64,000 nucleotides of DNA from Chitinophagaceae bacterium (GTDB taxonomy: Bacteria; Bacteroidota; Bacteroidia; Chitinophagales; Chitinophagaceae), in the NCBI GenBank assembly GCA_004028795.1, contig SAIW01000018.1:62001-126000 (forward strand). Reading direction: 5' to 3'. Of the stretch, positions 1-7,678 are shown in pieces. A program made the translations under genes and the position numbers. Position 1 is the stretch's first letter. Every line of letters begins with the position of its first letter. Under the pieces are notes generated by a model that worked only from the letters and a program-made list of their open reading frames with translations, was not told the DNA's origin and did not search any database.

Positions 1-819
1 AAGTAAAGTGAAGTATTTAATCCACTTCTTCGCATCTTCATCACTTGCATTTAACCAGAACTGATAAAATTGGTAGGGCGAAGTTTTCCCGGCATCTAAC
101 CACACATTGCCTTTTTCTGTTTTACCGAATTTACCACCATCTGCTTTGGTAACTAAGGGGCAGGTAAATGCAAATGCTTCACCGCTTGTTTTTCTTCTTA
201 TTAACTCAGTTCCGGTAACAATATTACCCCATTGGTCGCTACCGCCCATTTGCAGCTTGCAATTCTTATTTTCATACAACCAGTAAAAATCATAACCCTG
301 TACTAACTGGTATGTAAATTCAGTAAAGCTCATACCATTATCACCTTCTAATCTTTTCTTTACACTATCCTTACTCATCATATAATTCACGGTAATATGC
401 TTACCCACATCACGAATAAAATGAAGGAAACTAAAATCTTTAAACCAATCATAATTGTTAACCATTACAGCAGCATTAGGTTTGCTCGCATCAAAGTCTA
501 AGAACTTTTCCAGTTGCTTTTTAACGCAGCTTAAATTATGATTCAGCACCTCTTCACTCAATAAATTTCTTTCTTCACTTTTACCGCTCGGGTCGCCCAC
601 CATACCCGTTGCACCGCCTACCAAAGCATAAGGTTTATGGCCTGCACCTTGTAAATGCACCAATAATAAAATAGGAACAAGGCTACCGATATGTAAGCTA
701 TCTGCGGTTGGGTCAAAGCCGATATAACCGCTGGTCATTTCTTTGTTTAACTGTTCTTCTGTGCCGGGCATAATGTCCTGAATAAGCCCTCTCCATTTTA
801 ATTCTTCAATTAGATTCAT
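1..819 (-). CDS. tyrS: Tyrosine--tRNA ligase, C-terminal part cut off by the window edge
   Basis: This class I aminoacyl-tRNA synthetase charges tRNA-Tyr with tyrosine in the cytoplasm. The reverse-strand reading frame stays open for 273 codons from the ATG at 819 to base 1, so the 3' end lies outside the window. The N-terminal residues [15 protein letters not shown], the nucleotide-binding stretch [16 protein letters not shown] (HIGH-type motif) and [12 protein letters not shown] of the tyrosine pocket are typical of bacterial TyrS. The KMSKS-equivalent is seen as [13 protein letters not shown]. The anticodon-binding and S4-like C-terminal domains are not visible. A TAGTTTTG box lies just upstream at 837-844. 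Confidence 0.95.
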   Translation of the reverse strand, partial: MNLIEELKWRGLIQDIMPGTEEQLNKEMTSGYIGFDPTADSLHIGSLVPILLLVHLQGAGHKPYALVGGATGMVGDPSGKSEERNLLSEEVLNHNLSCVKKQLEKFLDFDASKPNAAVMVNNYDWFKDFSFLHFIRDVGKHITVNYMMSKDSVKKRLEGDNGMSFTEFTYQLVQGYDFYWLYENKNCKLQMGGSDQWGNIVTGTELIRRKTSGEAFAFTCPLVTKADGGKFGKTEKGNVWLDAGKTSPYQFYQFWLNASDEDAKKWIKYFTLL

Positions 820-836
820 TTACCTCAATTTTGCGG

Positions 837-844
837 CAAAACTA
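837..844 (-). promoter_or_regulatory. Candidate -7 box (TAGTTTTG) for tyrS
   Basis: Read on the reverse strand, 844-837 is TAGTTTTG, a match to the Bacteroidota -7 consensus TAnnTTTG. It is 17 bases before the tyrS ATG. No good -33 TTG is seen at the expected distance, so the call rests on one box and its position. Confidence 0.4.
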
Positions 845-861
845 ACAGTTAATTCTTTAGT

Positions 862-1239
862 ATGCGTATTGTTGGAACAGGTACCAGAGTTTTGAATTTT
901 TTAGTAGATACATTGATTGTTTTTGCTATTGCTTTTACTGCATTTAAAATAAGGCAATGGTATGTTGTGTATTACCGGGCTCAGTTTATAAGTTTTGCAT
1001 GGTTCTTTTTTTCTGCTCTGTTTGTATATTATTTTCTAATGGAATTTTTATTAGGAAGAACTGTTGGAAAATTATTGACTTACAGTAAAGTTGTTGGCAA
1101 TAATGGAAAGAAAGCCGGTGTGCTGCAAATTTTTATCAGAAGCCTTGCAAGAATAACGGTTATCGATATGTTCTTCATTCCTTTTTTAGAAAAGCCCTTG
1201 CATGATTATGTAAGTAAAACAGAAGTAGTGGAAGTGTAG
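862..1239 (+). CDS. RDD family small membrane protein
   Basis: A 125-residue inner-membrane protein of the RDD family, whose members are mostly of unknown function; some have been linked to ion transport. Near the N terminus RVLNFLVDTLIV (residues 9-20) carries the conserved Arg and Asp that name the family. Two hydrophobic segments lie at about 12-28 and 42-62, followed by the family motif GRTVGKLL at 65-72 and the basic RSLARI at 93-98. It is divergent from tyrS with a gap of only 42 bases, so the two promoters must overlap. Function cannot be assigned beyond family. Confidence 0.75.
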   Translation: MRIVGTGTRVLNFLVDTLIVFAIAFTAFKIRQWYVVYYRAQFISFAWFFFSALFVYYFLMEFLLGRTVGKLLTYSKVVGNNGKKAGVLQIFIRSLARITVIDMFFIPFLEKPLHDYVSKTEVVEV

Positions 1240-1293
1240 AATGTTAGTTCTTTCTTCTTTCGCAAAGTAGGTTAAAGGCATTCTTTTACTTTT

Positions 1294-1328
1294 ACAATTC
1301 TTAATTTTTCATTTTTAATTCTTAATTG
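1294..1328. repeat. A/T-rich degenerate intergenic repeat
   Basis: A stretch built from the word TTCTTAATT repeated with small changes, directly before hscA. A related stretch in the other orientation lies at 24031-24063. Such words recur in many Bacteroidota intergenic regions; here two loci show it. Confidence 0.4.
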
Positions 1329-1333
1329 AACCA

Positions 1334-3205
1334 GTGGCAAAAATTGCAATTAATATAGCAACCGGAAGTTTACAACAAGCTGAAATGATTGTGGGTATTG
1401 ATTTAGGCACTACTAATAGTTTGGTTGCCATTATTCACCCTGAAACAAAAAAACCTGTTGCCTTACGTGAACATAACAGCAGCAGCTTAGTTCCAAGCGT
1501 TATTCATTTTGATGAAAATGGAAACATTACAGTTGGCGAAGACGCTAAAAATTATTTAGAAACAGAACCGCAGAACACCATTTTTTCAGCTAAGCGTTTA
1601 ATGGGTAAAAGTTATAATGATATTAAACAAAATGCTTCTTTCTTTACCTATAAAGTAATTGATAATAATGATGAAAGTTTAGTAAAAGTGCAGGTGGGTA
1701 ATCAGTTTTATTCACCAATAGATTTATCTTCTTTTATTTTAAAGGAACTGAAAGCAAGAGCAGAACATATTTTAAAAACACCCGTTACAAAAGCAGTTAT
1801 AACTGTTCCCGCTTATTTTAATGATGCTCAACGTCAGGCTACCAGAGATGCCGGAAAGTTGGCAGGGCTTGATGTTTTAAGAATTGTAAATGAACCTACT
1901 GCTGCAGCATTGGCTTACGGGTTAGGAGCCTCCTCTAACTCCTCCAAAGGAGGAGAAGAAAACTCGCAAACCATTGCTGTATATGATTTAGGTGGCGGTA
2001 CTTTTGATATTTCTATCTTACAAATTACCAATGGCATATTTGAAGTATTAAGTACCAATGGTGATACTTATTTAGGCGGTGATGATTTTGACAGAGCCAT
2101 TGTAAAACATTGGATGGAACAATTGTCAATTGAAAATTCTCAATTGACAACTGAAGTGAAGCAAGGCTTACGTTTAAGAGCCGAAGAAGCTAAAAAACAC
2201 TTAAGTTTTAATGATGCATTTACAGCTTCGTTTAATGGCAATGATATTTCTATTACCAAAGAGCAATTTGAAAACTTAATTCAACCGTTGGTTGATAAAA
2301 CTTTACAATCCTGTAAAAATGCATTAAAAGATGCAGGCTTACAGCCGGGGGATATTGAAACCGTTGTTATGGTTGGCGGAAGTACCAGAGTGCCATTGGT
2401 TAAGCAAAGTGTAAGTAAATTATTTGGAAAAGAAGTAAACGATTCAGTTAATCCCGATGAAGTAGTGGCTTTAGGTGCAGCAGTGCAGGCAGATATCCTG
2501 GCAGGGAATAACAAAGAATTTTTATTGTTAGATATAACGCCATTAAGCTTAGGCATTGAAACAATGGGTGGATTGATGGATGTATTAATTCCACGTAATG
2601 CTAAAATTCCTGCTAAAGCGGGAAGACAATATACAACGCAGAAAGATGGTCAGGGAAGTATGCGTATTGCTGTGTATCAAGGTGAAAGAGATTTGGTAAA
2701 AGATAATCGCAAATTGGCTGAATTTAATTTAACCGGTATCCCGGGAATGCCTGCGGGTTTACCAAAAGTGGAAGTGAGTTTTTTAATTAATGCCGATGGT
2801 ATTTTAACCGTAAAAGCCAAAGAATTAAGAAGCGGTGTAGAGCAAAGTATTGAAGTAAAACCGCAATACGGTTTAACAGATGAAGATGTAGAGAAGATGC
2901 TGTTAGAAAGTATTACACATGCTAAAGATGATATTGCTTTACGTGCATTGGTAGAAGCTAAAACCGAAGGGGAACAACTATTAGCTACTACAGAAAACTT
3001 TCTTACAAAGAATACTTCATTAATATCAAAAGAGGAAATGATGGCAACAGCCGCTGCTATGCAAGCTTTACAGTTAGCATTAACGATGGATGATAAAAAT
3101 TTAATTCAAACTAAAACAGAAGAATTAAATGAAGTAACCAGACCTTTTGCTGAACGTGCTATGGACGCTGCAGTAGGAGTGGCTTTGAAAGGAAAGGTGT
3201 TGTAG
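1334..3205 (+). CDS. hscA: Fe-S assembly type Hsp70 chaperone HscA
   Basis: An Hsp70-family ATPase of the HscA type, which helps transfer iron-sulfur clusters from the scaffold IscU. The N-terminal extension [13 protein letters not shown] before GIDLGTTNS (21-29), the [12 protein letters not shown] phosphate loop at about 217-227 and [12 protein letters not shown] mark the ATPase domain. The substrate domain follows from about residue 400. The start is a GTG, chosen because the extension is typical of HscA. No isc genes are adjacent. Two features are odd: residues about 199-211 are an insertion coded by a palindrome (1939-1955), and residues about 263-274 are coded by another perfect palindrome (2123-2150). 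A second Hsp70, dnaK, lies at 57110-59023, so this is not the housekeeping copy. Confidence 0.87.
   Translation: MAKIAINIATGSLQQAEMIVGIDLGTTNSLVAIIHPETKKPVALREHNSSSLVPSVIHFDENGNITVGEDAKNYLETEPQNTIFSAKRLMGKSYNDIKQNASFFTYKVIDNNDESLVKVQVGNQFYSPIDLSSFILKELKARAEHILKTPVTKAVITVPAYFNDAQRQATRDAGKLAGLDVLRIVNEPTAAALAYGLGASSNSSKGGEENSQTIAVYDLGGGTFDISILQITNGIFEVLSTNGDTYLGGDDFDRAIVKHWMEQLSIENSQLTTEVKQGLRLRAEEAKKHLSFNDAFTASFNGNDISITKEQFENLIQPLVDKTLQSCKNALKDAGLQPGDIETVVMVGGSTRVPLVKQSVSKLFGKEVNDSVNPDEVVALGAAVQADILAGNNKEFLLLDITPLSLGIETMGGLMDVLIPRNAKIPAKAGRQYTTQKDGQGSMRIAVYQGERDLVKDNRKLAEFNLTGIPGMPAGLPKVEVSFLINADGILTVKAKELRSGVEQSIEVKPQYGLTDEDVEKMLLESITHAKDDIALRALVEAKTEGEQLLATTENFLTKNTSLISKEEMMATAAAMQALQLALTMDDKNLIQTKTEELNEVTRPFAERAMDAAVGVALKGKVL
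1929..1960. repeat. Palindromic repeat inserted in frame in hscA (CTCCTCC-AAA-GGAGGAG)
   Basis: CTCCTCC at 1939-1945 and GGAGGAG at 1949-1955 form a perfect 7-bp stem around AAA, with another CCTCCTC block at 1929-1935. It codes for a low-complexity Ser/Lys/Gly/Glu stretch between conserved blocks of the ATPase domain. From memory, similar CT-rich palindromes are common between genes in Bacteroidota. Confidence 0.6.
2123..2150. repeat. Perfect 11-bp inverted repeat inside hscA
   Basis: TTGTCAATTGA (2123-2133) and TCAATTGACAA (2140-2150) are exact reverse complements separated by six bases. The stretch is in frame and codes for part of [12 protein letters not shown] in a variable surface region of the ATPase domain. 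Confidence 0.7.
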
Positions 3206-3232
3206 CAGGTTTTGGAATATTTATTATATTTG
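3200..3232 (+). promoter_or_regulatory. Candidate promoter of the toxin-antitoxin pair
   Basis: TATATTTG at 3225-3232 matches the Bacteroidota -7 consensus TAnnTTTG exactly. A TTG lies at 3200-3202, 22 bases upstream, as a possible -33 element. The antitoxin ATG at 3237 follows after four bases, which implies a leaderless or almost leaderless message. The promoter overlaps the 3' end of hscA. Confidence 0.5.
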
Positions 3233-3236
3233 AAAC

Positions 3237-3434
3237 ATGAGAGCTAAGCAAACACAATTTATAACAGATGATAAAGGCAATAAGCTGTCTGCTGTTTTAC
3301 CCATTAAACAATATGAGCAATTACTTGCTGAATTGGAAGAAGTTGAAGATATTAAATTGTATGATGCCGTAAAGAAAAGAAATGAGCCAATTATTTCTTT
3401 TGACACTTATTTAAAGCAACGTGCTAAAAAATAA
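3237..3434 (+). CDS. Type II antitoxin, Phd/RelB-like
   Basis: A 65-residue protein predicted to be the antitoxin of the following toxin gene. The stretch GNKLSAVLPIKQYEQLLAEL resembles the beta-strand and helix of Phd/YefM-type DNA-binding antitoxins (K-x-x-A-V-L-P-I-x-x-Y). The Glu-rich centre and basic C terminus would wrap the toxin. Its stop is at 3432-3434, with the toxin ATG at 3436, so the two are translationally coupled. By family precedent it should repress its own promoter together with the toxin. The assignment rests on size, order and weak motif similarity. Confidence 0.75.
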   Translation: MRAKQTQFITDDKGNKLSAVLPIKQYEQLLAELEEVEDIKLYDAVKKRNEPIISFDTYLKQRAKK

Positions 3435-3435
3435 A

Positions 3436-3693
3436 ATGTCCGTTTACTCTATAACTATTACAAAAACTGCACGAAAGCAATTAGATAAACTACCAGATAG
3501 TATTGCTAACCCCATAATTGAAACAATAAAAGCATTAGCGACGAACCCACGACCAATTGGCTCAAAAAAGTTAAAAGGTAGAGAAGGTTTTAGAATTCGA
3601 AAAGGTGATTACAGAATAATTTATGATATAATAGATAAAGTTTTAATAGTAAGTGTCATAGCAATCGGACATAGAAGGGATATTTATAATTAA
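3436..3693 (+). CDS. RelE/ParE-family toxin
   Basis: An 85-residue protein of the RelE/ParE superfamily. RelE-type members cleave mRNA on the ribosome, whereas ParE-type members poison gyrase; the sequence does not settle which. Family features are the N-terminal ITKTARKQLDKLP, the central KKLKGREGFRIRKGDYRIIY and the C-terminal VIAIGHRRDIYN. The conserved basic and aromatic residues of the RelE active site (R, R, Y/H) are present. I use the ATG at 3436, one base after the antitoxin stop, rather than an in-frame GTG at 3421 inside the antitoxin gene. Confidence 0.88.
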   Translation: MSVYSITITKTARKQLDKLPDSIANPIIETIKALATNPRPIGSKKLKGREGFRIRKGDYRIIYDIIDKVLIVSVIAIGHRRDIYN

Positions 3694-3735
3694 ATCTTCA
3701 ATTGAGCAATTTGCCGGAAAGAAACCATCACCATC

Positions 3736-4245
3736 TTACAAATATCTTTCTTCCAAAATTCTTTTGTGGTGAAGTATATGCCCAAAGATGATAAAGCAAA
3801 TAGCATTTACTGTTATGGAATGATTACTTGTTGTACCTACTTGCTGTAATTGCTCCTCACTAAAAGATTGTAACAATAAATCTGTTGATTGTCTTACTGC
3901 AACAAATTCCTCTTTTAAAGATTGAAAGGTTTTGCTGCTTACGTCAGCATTGGCCGCATAACTGTTTTCATCAAAGCCGGGCAGGGGAGTGGTATCTTTT
4001 CTGGCAATACGCAATGCTCTGTACGAAAAAATTCTTTCCGCATCAATCATATGTTGCAATAATTCCTTTACTGTCCATTTGCCTGCTGCATAACTATAAT
4101 CTGCTTTTGCTTCCGGTAAGTTGGTTACAAAATCATTCAACAGAGCTGAGTAGTTAATTAATAATTCAGCAACAGAATCGCCTTTAGCTGTTTCAACATA
4201 GTTATTGTAGAAAACATAATAATCAGTTGCAGATGGACGTGGCAT
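3736..4245 (-). CDS. DinB-family (YfiT-like) putative metal-dependent enzyme
   Basis: A 169-residue cytoplasmic four-helix-bundle protein of the DinB/YfiT superfamily. Family members bind a divalent metal through three histidines, and some are thiol transferases or hydrolases. Candidate ligands are His65 in WTVKELLQHMIDAE, and His156, His159 or His160 in FGHILHHKRILEERYL at the C terminus, a typical ending for this family. It is convergent with the toxin gene (42-base gap). The substrate is unknown. Confidence 0.8.
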   Translation of the reverse strand: MPRPSATDYYVFYNNYVETAKGDSVAELLINYSALLNDFVTNLPEAKADYSYAAGKWTVKELLQHMIDAERIFSYRALRIARKDTTPLPGFDENSYAANADVSSKTFQSLKEEFVAVRQSTDLLLQSFSEEQLQQVGTTSNHSITVNAICFIIFGHILHHKRILEERYL

Positions 4246-4427
4246 AAGTTTATTTTTATTGATGATAAAAAAACTGAACGTATAAGTGCCTGCCTGCCGG
4301 TAGGCAGGTGAGATACTTCGACTTCGCTCAGTACAGGCTATACAAGCGATGCTATGAAAAACAAAAGTTTGTTAACAAATAAATTTTAACTGCCGTCGAG
4401 GTTTGTAACCGTTGACAGGGTTGTAAA
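4246..4427. repeat. Intergenic patch of three palindromic or dispersed motifs
   Basis: This gap holds CCTGCC at 4289-4294 pairing with GGCAGG at 4303-4308. Next comes a CTTCGACTTCGCTCAGTAC block at about 4317-4333. An imperfect hairpin around GAGGTT-TGT-AACCGTTGACAGG follows at about 4396-4420. From memory, all three resemble motifs that recur between genes in Bacteroidota genomes. I see no reading frame or RNA gene. The hairpins may also end transcription of the protease gene that terminates at 4428. Confidence 0.5.
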
Positions 4428-6104
4428 TTAATTTTTCTTTTTATTACCTGATTGTTTTTTCTCATTAACCGTAGCTTCTGCAGCAACTACTGCCGTATAT
4501 GCATTGGCTATGCCGCCGGTTTTACTAAGGCTTGAAAAAGGTACCGGCTTAGGCTCCTGACCAGGCAATAAACAGGTAACAGAATCACTGATTTTAATTG
4601 CTGCATTTTCTATGCAGGCTTTAACCTGCACAGCAGTTAAAGCAGGATAATAAGAACGTATAATAGCTGCAATGCCCGCCACCACAGGGCTTGCCATACT
4701 CGTGCCCTGTAGGTTGCCGTAACTGTTGCCGCCGGGAAGTGTTGAGTATATTTTTACTCCCGGAGCAAATACATCAACATTTTCTTTACCGTAATTACTG
4801 AAATCGGCAGCAATACTTTTGGAAGTAATTTGCAAATCGCTGCTGGCACCCACATTAATAAAGTTTTTCACTTTATAATTTTCCATCATCATAAAAGGAT
4901 TGGGGAAGTTGGGTTTTTCATCAACATTGGTTGATTCATTGCCTGCAGCATGAACTAACAAAACATCTTTCTTTTCTGCGTAGCGAAAAGCACTATCTAC
5001 CCAACGTTTATTAGGGGAATAAGATTTACCGAAACTCATGTTGATGATTTTTGCACCATTATCAACTGCATAAAAAATGGCTAAAGCAATGTCTTTATCG
5101 TATTCATCGCCGTTAGGTACTACACGTAATTCCATTACTTTAACGTTATCTGCAACGCCGTTTATTCCAATACCGTTATTTCTTTGTGCAGCAATAATTC
5201 CGGTAACATGTGTACCGTGCATTGCATCGGGACCTGTTACATCGTTATTGCCGTAAAACTTATCTTTTATGTCTGCGTAATTATCTTTTACAATCTCACC
5301 TCTGTAATCTTTCGGTGCAGTTGTTTTAGCTGCTATTTCATCTTTCTTAGCGTCTAATTCACTCTGTAATTCTTCCAGAATTTTTGTATTTTTTTCATCA
5401 TTATCTACCTGAAACAAATGCATGGCATTTAAAAAGATAAACTTGGAATCCTTAACTGTTTTGCTTTTGGGTTCGTAAGCTTCCAGTTCAGCAACCGTAA
5501 AATCTTCTTTACCTATTTCATCAGCAATAATTTTTGAATGTTTTTTTAAAGCCTTGGTAGTAGCTTCAATCATCATTACTTCTACCTGATCATTTTCGCC
5601 GCCGTTTATTTCTGCTTCTGCTTTCTTCCAACTGTTATAAATGTATTTTTCTTCTGTTGAAAGCGAAGTGGTATCAATTTCTTTACCTGAAAATTTTGAT
5701 TTGTAAGCATGATAAAAACGGGATTTTTCATCGCTTGCTTTTTTTACATTACTGCCATCTTTATTACCTAAAAAATTCCAGCCATAAATATCATCCACAT
5801 AACCGTTGACATCATCATCTTTACCGTTATTGGCTATTTCTTTAGGGTTATGCCATAAAATATTTTTGAGGTCTTCATGGCTTGTATCCGCACCTCCATC
5901 AATAACTGCAACAATAACTGTTTGTGCAACTTTATTTTTTTCTTTTAAAAATTGATAAGCCTTTTCAACACTTATGCCATAATAGCCATCTTTTTCTTTA
6001 TCTAATAAATGCCAGCCTTTGATATTATTTTGTGCTATGCTGAAAAGGGGAAAGGCAATAACAACAATAATTGCCCGTAATTTGAAGTAAGTAGATTTTA
6101 TCAT
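4428..6104 (-). CDS. Secreted subtilisin-like (S8) serine protease
   Basis: A 558-residue exported serine peptidase of family S8. Residues 1-25 form a signal peptide (hydrophobic core AIIVVIAFPLFSIA). The catalytic triad is visible: Asp69 in VAVIDGGADTSHEDL, His296 in MHGTHVTGIIAA and Ser469 in GTSMASPVVAGIAA, with the oxyanion Asn389 in HAAGNES. The gap between Asp and His is about 225 residues, far longer than in subtilisin, because of a Lys/Glu-rich helical insertion at about 110-285. No type IX sorting tail is seen; the protein ends in a lysine-rich tail. It starts 69 bases after the SDR stop, so it may share the upstream operon's transcript. Confidence 0.92.
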   Translation of the reverse strand: MIKSTYFKLRAIIVVIAFPLFSIAQNNIKGWHLLDKEKDGYYGISVEKAYQFLKEKNKVAQTVIVAVIDGGADTSHEDLKNILWHNPKEIANNGKDDDVNGYVDDIYGWNFLGNKDGSNVKKASDEKSRFYHAYKSKFSGKEIDTTSLSTEEKYIYNSWKKAEAEINGGENDQVEVMMIEATTKALKKHSKIIADEIGKEDFTVAELEAYEPKSKTVKDSKFIFLNAMHLFQVDNDEKNTKILEELQSELDAKKDEIAAKTTAPKDYRGEIVKDNYADIKDKFYGNNDVTGPDAMHGTHVTGIIAAQRNNGIGINGVADNVKVMELRVVPNGDEYDKDIALAIFYAVDNGAKIINMSFGKSYSPNKRWVDSAFRYAEKKDVLLVHAAGNESTNVDEKPNFPNPFMMMENYKVKNFINVGASSDLQITSKSIAADFSNYGKENVDVFAPGVKIYSTLPGGNSYGNLQGTSMASPVVAGIAAIIRSYYPALTAVQVKACIENAAIKISDSVTCLLPGQEPKPVPFSSLSKTGGIANAYTAVVAAEATVNEKKQSGNKKKN

Positions 6105-6172
6105 GAAACAAATTTCAATATTGATGTTTGAATGAAAACAAATGAGATTGTTTTTTAAGAAATGATTACAAT

Positions 6173-6961
6173 TTATAAACTGCCTGTTTTGCCGCCATCA
6201 ACAGGTAAATTAATGCCATTGATGTACGAAGCAGCAGGAGAGGCTAAGAAAGCAACGGCTGCACCAAAGTCTTCCGGTTTGCCCAAACGCCCTGCCGGTA
6301 TGGTTTTTACAGCAATAGCTTTTTCTTCTTCTAAGGAAGTTTTTTTCTTTAAAGCATTTTGTCCTAACACATAATCTAATCTTTCAGTTTCGGTAAAACC
6401 GGGTAAAACATTATTTACTGTAATACCAAAATGGCCCAACTCATTAGCCAATGTTTTGGCCCAGCTTGCCATTGCACCACGAATAGTATTAGAAACCCCT
6501 AAACCAATAATAGGTTGTTTTACAGATGTTGAAATGATATTAATTATTCGCCCGAACCGTGCCTGCTTCATTCCTTCAACAAATGTTTGGACTAAAAACT
6601 GACTGCATAATACATGCATTTGAAATGTTTTTTCAAACTGTTGTAAAGAAGCGTTTATAATATCTCCACCGGAGGGACCACCTGTGTTGTTGATTAAAAC
6701 ATGAACAGTTGAATTTTTTGAATGATAATCTTCAACAACTTTTTTTACCTCTTCAATATTTTCAAAATCTGCAACTACATATTGATGTTGTTGATTTTCT
6801 GAAGTATCTAATTGTAGAATTGCTTTTTTTAATTTTTCCTCATTACGGGAAACAAGTGTAATGTTTGCACCCAATAAAGCCAGCTCAATTGCCGAAGCCA
6901 AACCTAAGCCCTGCGAGCCCCCGCAAACAAAGGCGTTCTTTCCGGTTAAATCTAAATTCAT
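6173..6961 (-). CDS. Atypical short-chain dehydrogenase/reductase (BKR-like, catalytic Tyr and Lys replaced)
   Basis: A 262-residue Rossmann-fold protein of the SDR superfamily. The nucleotide-binding GGSQGLGLA (14-22) and NNTGG (91-95) are intact. At the usual YxxxK active-site position the sequence reads SNTIR, so Ser157 stands for Tyr and Arg161 for Lys. This matches a known atypical SDR subgroup that resembles beta-ketoacyl reductases but lacks the classical tetrad, so activity cannot be assumed. The start overlaps the cupin stop by four bases (ATGA), which places it last in an operon with the cupin, a ParB-like protein and an aldehyde dehydrogenase. Confidence 0.87.
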   Translation of the reverse strand: MNLDLTGKNAFVCGGSQGLGLASAIELALLGANITLVSRNEEKLKKAILQLDTSENQQHQYVVADFENIEEVKKVVEDYHSKNSTVHVLINNTGGPSGGDIINASLQQFEKTFQMHVLCSQFLVQTFVEGMKQARFGRIINIISTSVKQPIIGLGVSNTIRGAMASWAKTLANELGHFGITVNNVLPGFTETERLDYVLGQNALKKKTSLEEEKAIAVKTIPAGRLGKPEDFGAAVAFLASPAASYINGINLPVDGGKTGSL

Positions 6962-7290
6962 TGTGATAATTTTTGATAGTCTTCTCTAACAGGATTAAAC
7001 ACATCCAATAATTTGCAATCTGTTATCGCCAAACCTGAATGTTTTACATTAGATGGAATGATAACTATTTCACCTTCCTTAAAAATAACCGGTTGGCCAT
7101 CTAATGTTAGTTGAAAGGTGCCTTCCTGAATGATAGATACCTGTTCATGAGGATGTGAATGTTCTCTCAAAGCCTTACCAGCCTTCACTTCTATGAAAGA
7201 AAAAGTCATTCTTTCCGAATGAATTAATTTAGAAAAATAGCCTTCGGCAATTTCTTTGGCAACAATGTTTTTTAAGTTGATAGCTTCCAT
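6958..7290 (-). CDS. Single-domain cupin protein
   Basis: A 110-residue small beta-barrel protein. The first cupin motif is seen as REHSHPHEQVSIIQEG with its metal-binding His and Glu residues, and the second as IIPSNVKHSGLAI. I take the ATG at 7290, which lies one base beyond the upstream stop at 7292, rather than an in-frame TTG at 7299. It overlaps the following SDR gene by four bases. The family ranges from isomerases and dioxygenases to sugar sensors; here the substrate is unknown, but the operon suggests a catabolic role with the aldehyde dehydrogenase. Confidence 0.85.
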   Translation of the reverse strand: MEAINLKNIVAKEIAEGYFSKLIHSERMTFSFIEVKAGKALREHSHPHEQVSIIQEGTFQLTLDGQPVIFKEGEIVIIPSNVKHSGLAITDCKLLDVFNPVREDYQKLSQ

Positions 7291-7291
7291 A

Positions 7292-7660
7292 TTATACAAT
7301 CTTACATTTTATTAAAGCATCTTCATCAAATGAATAAACAGCACACATTCTGTGATACCCATCAGCAATAATAACAGATTTATTTTGTGTGTCTCTTACC
7401 AATAATAATGGAGATAACGGCACACCTTTTTTTATTTTCTTTCTGTCTTTCTCAACATGAGAATTACTAACGCCCAAAAGAGAAAGCTTCGAAGCTCTGA
7501 AAATATCTTTCGCTTTAAATTCAACAACTTTTGCTTTTCTTAATTGCTTGATAATAGCTGCTACCTCTTCATCGTTTAACAAAATATTTAAATAAGAAGC
7601 TGCTGCAGGGTAATCGTGTTCTTCGGGTTTACTTAGCCATTTTATAGTAACATCTTTCAT
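7292..7660 (-). CDS. ParB/sulfiredoxin-fold-like protein of unknown function
   Basis: A 122-residue cytoplasmic protein. The C-terminal part, VPLSPLLLVRD followed by SVIIADGYHRMCAVYSFDE, resembles the ParB N-terminal nucleotide-binding fold (D-G-x-H-R box). There is no helix-turn-helix and no partner ParA, so it is not a chromosome-partition protein. It lies 18 bases after the aldehyde dehydrogenase stop and one base before the cupin start, firmly inside the operon. Standalone ParB-like domains can bind CTP or act as nucleases or kinases; nothing here decides between these. Confidence 0.65.
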   Translation of the reverse strand: MKDVTIKWLSKPEEHDYPAAASYLNILLNDEEVAAIIKQLRKAKVVEFKAKDIFRASKLSLLGVSNSHVEKDRKKIKKGVPLSPLLLVRDTQNKSVIIADGYHRMCAVYSFDEDALIKCKIV

Positions 7661-7678
7661 AATATAAATTTTAGTATT

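Noticed and set aside
3421-3435. Earlier GTG start for the RelE/ParE-type toxin
   Set aside because: It would lie inside the antitoxin gene; the ATG at 3436, one base after the antitoxin stop, gives the usual N terminus.
6173-6961. SDR as a decayed pseudogene because the catalytic residues are missing
   Set aside because: The frame is intact, the cofactor motifs are kept, and the same changes define a known atypical SDR subgroup.
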